Below are positions 60,000 through 64,000 of a DNA stretch of 64,000 nt, one piece after another; position 1 is the first letter of the stretch, and each line of letters starts with the position of its first letter. The stretch spans positions 20,551,501 to 20,615,500 of the forward strand of contig NW_026947492.1 of the NCBI RefSeq assembly GCF_034190915.1, read 5' to 3'. Made by a program: the position numbers and the translations under genes. This DNA comes from Cavia porcellus. Lineage: Eukaryota > Chordata > Mammalia > Rodentia > Caviidae. The notes under the pieces are model-generated. The model was given only the letters and a program-made list of their open reading frames with translations, was not told the origin of the DNA and did not search any database.

Positions 60000-60780
60000 T
60001 GGAGTGGGGGAAGGGGGAGCTGGTGGGAGAGACAGCCCTGTCACACTGTCCTGCCATCGGCCTTGAGGTTCCCACCTGCAGCTTCAGACTATTTTGGTCT
60101 CAAAGTGCAAGGGGTCCACAGCTCCCTGGTGCCCCCTCCATGCCTTAGGAGGTCTTGCAGAGTCCTGTGTTCCCAATGTTCGATGCCAGCTGGGATCAAT
60201 GGGCAGGAGGCGGGAGCCTGCCCTGCTGCCATCCTGGGGAATTAATACAGACGTATGCAGCTGGCTGTCAGGTTTCTGCCTGGGTTCCCTCTCCACTTTT
60301 CTACTGCTCACCCAGCACTGGGTGGCATGGAGATAGTTCTACAGCAGCACGGCAGCCACAGGATCTGCAGCAGGGTCTCAGCAGGACCCCACTACAAGAG
60401 GAAAGGCCAGGGCAGGCCCACGCACACCTACCTGAAGGCAATCTGGAGAGAAGAGGGCAGAGAAGACAGCGCCTCCTAGGGGAGACCCTGGACCAGCTGG
60501 AAGCCCGTGGAGCTCAGGATTCAGCCGGCCCAGGCAGCAGGGCTTTGCTCCTGGGGCCCTGGGCTGGCACCAGCGCTGGGGCAGCAGGGCAGTCAGGTGA
60601 ATAGGTCAGCACCTCTGGGGATGTGGGCTGGATCAGGGTCCTGGAAGGTGTGTGGTCTGTGCCATCTGATGCCCTGCTGCCAGAGGCAGAGCAGAAATGG
60701 AAAGGTCATTGGCTTTAGATTCAGGAAATGAGGCTCCACCATGAGAATATTTATATTTCAGGGTGGCAACATAGCTTCCC
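60000..60780. other. Intronic sequence, nothing recognised
   Basis: GC-moderate; no convincing exon or repeat. Confidence 0.45.
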
Positions 60781-60787
60781 TTGAAAA

Positions 60788-60930
60788 GCCTTTTTTTGAG
60801 GGTCTCTATGCAGTTCAGGCTCACCTTGCGCTCACTTTGTATCCCAGGCAGCTCTTGAACTTGCAAGGATCCTCCTGCCTCAGCCACCCAAGGGCTGGGA
60901 TTACTGGAGTGTGCCACCATGGTCCCTCTC
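60788..60930 (-). repeat. B1-type SINE
   Basis: 'tttttttgagggtctctatg', 'gcgctcactttgtatcccag' and 'cccaagggctgggattactg' are reversed B1. Confidence 0.88.
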
Positions 60931-61249
60931 TTGAAAAGTTAGGGGGAGCTAATAGATACATAGTTTTAAAAATCACTGGGTGGGCTTCCTTAGAGAAAGC
61001 TGATCCACTTGGGAGCTACACTTATTTTGTGCCTTCCTGTTTTTTTTTTTTTCTGCCTGAAAGCTGTAGCTGATGGCTAGAGCTTCCGCAGCTCTTTTAT
61101 GACCATGGGGCAGGAACAGCAGCCAGTGCTTAGGATGAGCTTTCTTTCTCCTCCTAGACCTCATGTGGCTTGAATGAATGCCAAGCTAATACAGATCGAT
61201 TGCCCTCTGTGGTCTCCTTGGAAGGGACTCTGGGTGAGTCCCTAGTGGC

Positions 61250-61940
61250 TCCGAGCCTCAGTTCCCTCGCCTCCGAGGGCAGTGTTATTCTTGTGTTGCG
61301 CCACGGTTACTTTGGACTTCCCGGAGTGTTCAGAGGATTGCATGGTCGCGCGCGAGCAGAGGCTGCCCCTCATTGTTCAGTTCAGCTGGATAATTGTCCC
61401 GGAAGCAGGGCTGTGCCTGCCTTTCCACTTCAATGGCTGGCTGGGGGCTGTGACAAAGTCCCCTCGTGGGCTCCCATTTTCTGGAGACACAATAGCTTTC
61501 CTTGGCTCCCGAGGCCTCACCCTCCTCCTCTCCGGGTGCGGAGGCGTCTGCTGTTTCCAGCTGCCGAAAGGAGGCTTCAAACAGCCCGCAACGACGCTTG
61601 TTAAGACTCTGACTCACAGAAGCGGTTCTGGAAACCCTCAGAAGCTTATTAATCTGTGGAGCCGGCCCGGGAGCCGCGTCTGCGCACCCCGCTTGCAGGG
61701 CTGTGCAGCGGCCCCATTGTCTCGGCCGCTTTGTCCCCGCGCTGTCTTGGCCCCTCATGGACTCTGAGGCAGGCGGCCTTTCAGCTGTGCCTGTTCCATT
61801 CCCTGGCTCTTTTCTTCTTCTTCTCCTCCTCGGCACCTTGAACTCTTGAAATGAAAAGGTGACCCACTCTTCTGGCTGTTTATTCCTGTCATCCCCAGCA
61901 CGGCTCTCTGCCCCACCTCGGTCCTCGTCTGACATTTGGT
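61250..61940. promoter_or_regulatory. CpG-richer block, possible alternative or antisense promoter
   Basis: CpG dinucleotides are far denser here than elsewhere (GGTCGCGCGCGAGCAG, GCCGGCCCGGGAGCCGCG, TCTCGGCCGCTTTG). No repeat is recognised. It contains a long minus-strand open frame and ends on the plus strand with TTTG|GTGAGT, so it could be a first exon in either direction, or simply a CpG-containing conserved element. Confidence 0.4.
61330..61935 (-). other. Open reading frame of 201 codons in the CpG-rich block (doubtful gene)
   Basis: Starts MSDEDRGGAES..., followed by a basic RRRRRRK cluster near residue 40, and stays open for 201 codons. No family is recognised and there is no hydrophobic signal or membrane segment. 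A donor-like GAGG|GTGAGG after codon 138 leaves phase 1, the phase the KIRREL3 exon at 25337-25414 needs. A product without a signal peptide would not suit an Ig adhesion protein, so the frame may be accidental in GC-rich DNA. Confidence 0.2.
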
Positions 61941-62234
61941 GAGTCCCTGTTGGGCACCTGAGGCCTGAGTAGAAAATTGGTGTCCACCTGCCTTTTCTCC
62001 CAGGGAAACTCTAGACCCCATCAAGCTGATGGGAATATGAGCTGGCTCCTCGGGGAGGCCACCCCTCACCCCAGGGCGACACCCCATCTCTCCTGTGGGA
62101 CTGTGCTATGGTGAACTGGGCCTTGGTGACAGCTCAGGAAGCCCAGGGCTCTGCTCCTGACTTTCAGGGGACAGGCTCTGTGGTAATGGGTTTCCCGGCA
62201 TGCCCTGTCCCCTGGTTCTCAGCCCTAGGTACTC

Positions 62235-62495
62235 CTGCATCATCGGCTTCCTGTGGCTGCAACAGAAACCTGAGAGAAGCACTCTGCAGAAAGAGACGGC
62301 TTATTTTAGTTTAGCATCCTAGGCTGGTGGACCCACTGCCTTGGGCTGTGGCACGATATGAGGGCACAGCAAAGCCATTCACCTCACGGCTGGAAGGTGA
62401 CAGATGGAGAAAGACAAAGAGACAGCATCTCATGACCTCCATCCAGGTCACATGCTTAGTGACCTGCGCTCTCCCTCCAGGCCACACCTCTTTTA
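62235..62495 (-). mobile_element. ERVL-MaLR-like LTR fragment, antisense
   Basis: 'gcttcctgtggctgcaacag', 'agagacggcttattttagtt' and 'tcacggctggaaggtgacag' follow the antisense MaLR order, diverged. Confidence 0.45.
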
Positions 62496-62499
62496 AAAA

Positions 62500-62900
62500 T
62501 GTTTTTATTAGCACACATTTACAGTACACACTGTTTCTATTCATCTTAGGGAGTAAGTACCTGAACTTTGTACTCCCCTTTCCTTTCCTCCCTGCTCTTG
62601 CTCCCTGATTCTAAAGCCCTTTTCCTCATTGTCTTTTTCCATTTTCGCTCATCCTTATGACACATACTGCTTACATCACTGTGGTAGTCGGTACCTGTGT
62701 GTGACACGTCTTAGTTCCTTTTACACCCCCATCCCTACCTCCCCCACTCTCCATCTCTTGGCCTCCTCCCCATTTGCATAGGATTTATCTCCCTGTTTTC
62801 TTTTATTTGTCTTTTCTTTTGCCCTTTATTTACACTTTGTACCTGTTTTTCTGTGGATGGACCTATAAACTGCTTTCAAGGTATTTTGAATTGCACAGCT
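62500..62900 (-). mobile_element. Possible LINE-1 3' part, minus orientation (tentative)
   Basis: The minus strand is purine-rich with 'gggggaggtagggatggggg' and ends towards 'aaaaacattttt' at the low-coordinate side, as a LINE-1 3'-UTR and tail would. No coding similarity, so this is uncertain. Confidence 0.3.
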
Positions 62901-62907
62901 ATGAACA

Positions 62908-63465
62908 ATGGTATCCACATACCACGAAAAACAGACAGTGGATCAGTGGAACAGAACAGAGGATGCAGAAACAATCTCGGCCACATCAGGCCATCTGATC
63001 TTTGACAGAGGAACCAAATACGCTGGAGGAAAGACAGTGTCTTTAGCAAAGAGTGCTGGGAAAACTGGCTCTCCTTATGCAGAAGATTGAATCTAGACCC
63101 AAGCATCTCACCAACTACTAAACTAAAATCAAAATGAACCAGAGATCCGAATATTAAAACAGAAACACTTAACTTGTTGAAAGATAAAATTGGTAAAATT
63201 CTTGAAATCATCAGTGTATACAAGCATTTTCTGAATAGAACTCCAATTATACAAGAGATAACAGCAAGAATCAACAAATGGGATTATATTAGATTAAAAA
63301 TCTTCTGCATGGCAAAAACCAAAACAAAACAAACAACAAAAAATACCAAGAATAACCAACAAAGTGAAAAGATAACCTACAAAATGGGAATAAAGAAAAA
63401 AAAAAGAGCAACTGACATGAATAGATACTTCTCAGAAGAAGTACAAATGACCAATACCTACTGAC
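62908..63465 (+). pseudogene. LINE-1 ORF2 3'-end fragment
   Basis: Carries the well-known LINE-1 ORF2 C-terminal DNA words in order: 'ggatcagtggaacagaacag', 'ggccatctgatctttgacag', 'gctgggaaaactggctctcc', 'ataacagcaagaatcaacaa' and 'aaagtgaaaagataacctac'. The frame is broken by stops and shifts; only the end of ORF2 after the reverse transcriptase is present. Inactive. Confidence 0.9.
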
Positions 63466-63479
63466 AGATCTGCTTAAAC

Positions 63480-63865
63480 TTGCTGCTGAAGACTACGGGG
63501 CTCAGGCCAACAACAGCCCACTTTAAGGTGTCCGTCTCAGGGTCCCAAGTCCCACTAAAAGTCTCAGGTAAGACATTCTGTATACTTGTGGACATAGAGG
63601 CCATATGTACAGAGTTCTTCCTGAGTTTTCAGGCTGCTTTATTAAGTCCTCAATCTCTGTGAAGGGATATTGAGGGTCAATCTATGTCATTTACCAACAG
63701 GCCCTATTTCATGCAGGTTCCAGACTGCTGCTCCCCAATCCACCCAGTGGTGCCAAATCTTCCCTCCACCACTCACTCTACAGTCCTAAATCTTAAAAAT
63801 GCTTTTTATTCCCTTGTGTTTATACATGCTGACCCAGCCACTGAGGCCTCCCCAGCCTTAGGCAA
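63480..63865 (+). pseudogene. Decayed endogenous retrovirus protease/polymerase fragment (class I-like)
   Basis: One frame resembles the start of a retroviral protease, but the catalytic Asp-Thr-Gly triad position reads Asp-Ile-Glu, and the frame stops at about 63662. About 20 bases later a second frame (63684 on) resembles the palm region at the start of a gammaretrovirus-type reverse transcriptase, with the segment between them deleted. Stops, the lost catalytic residue and the missing intermediate sequence make it non-functional. Orientation is plus, antisense to KIRREL3. The class is inferred from the similarity pattern only. Confidence 0.55.
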
Positions 63866-64000
63866 CAGCTTACACCTGTTATCGCTAGTAAACCTCTCCT
63901 CAATGATATAAACCACCCCCTTCCTTTCTTATTCACCAATTTCTCAGACAACCCTGGTCAAGACTGACAGGTAAATTTTGCCTTCTCACCTTTGTTTATA
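63866..64000. other. Sequence after the retroviral fragment, unassigned
   Basis: Possibly more of the same provirus, cut by the window edge; no clear homology seen. Confidence 0.35.

Overview
This window is mammalian nuclear DNA, almost entirely intronic, from a rodent. The repeats point to a rodent: B1-type SINEs in both orientations, ID-type (tRNA-derived) SINEs with T/A-rich tails, old MIR and L2-like copies, ERVL-MaLR solo LTRs, and long CA, GA and TA microsatellites. The exact form of the ID copies looks castorimorph (beaver-like), but that is a guess.

One protein-coding exon is recognised: a 78-bp exon on the minus strand at 25337-25414, flanked by splice sites. It encodes the N-terminal stretch [14 protein letters not shown]...[11 protein letters not shown], which matches the early extracellular part of KIRREL3 (NEPH2), an immunoglobulin-superfamily adhesion protein of neurons and kidney. 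The window is therefore read as KIRREL3 on the minus strand: positions 25415-64000 are the 3' part of the upstream intron, and 1-25336 the 5' part of the downstream intron. Neither the preceding signal-peptide exon nor the following Ig1 exon is visible here.

The introns combine old repeats with several AT-rich blocks that have few CpGs, little repeat character and many homeodomain-like TAAT cores (about 13.0-14.0, 22.9-23.6, 27.8-28.0, 32.7-33.1, 46.7-46.9, 48.1-48.7 and 50.6-50.8 kb). They look like conserved non-coding, enhancer-type elements. A near-consensus REST/NRSF (RE1) element lies about 1.4 kb downstream of the exon at 23951-23971, fitting a neuron-restricted gene. A CpG-richer block at 61.25-61.94 kb holds a 201-codon minus-strand reading frame and, on the plus strand, a strong splice-donor consensus; it could be an alternative or antisense promoter/first exon.

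The right end (62.2-64 kb) is a nest of old elements: an antisense LTR, a LINE-1 segment that may be an inverted insertion, and a decayed class I endogenous retrovirus protease/polymerase fragment. No prokaryotic features, CRISPR arrays or structural RNA genes were seen.
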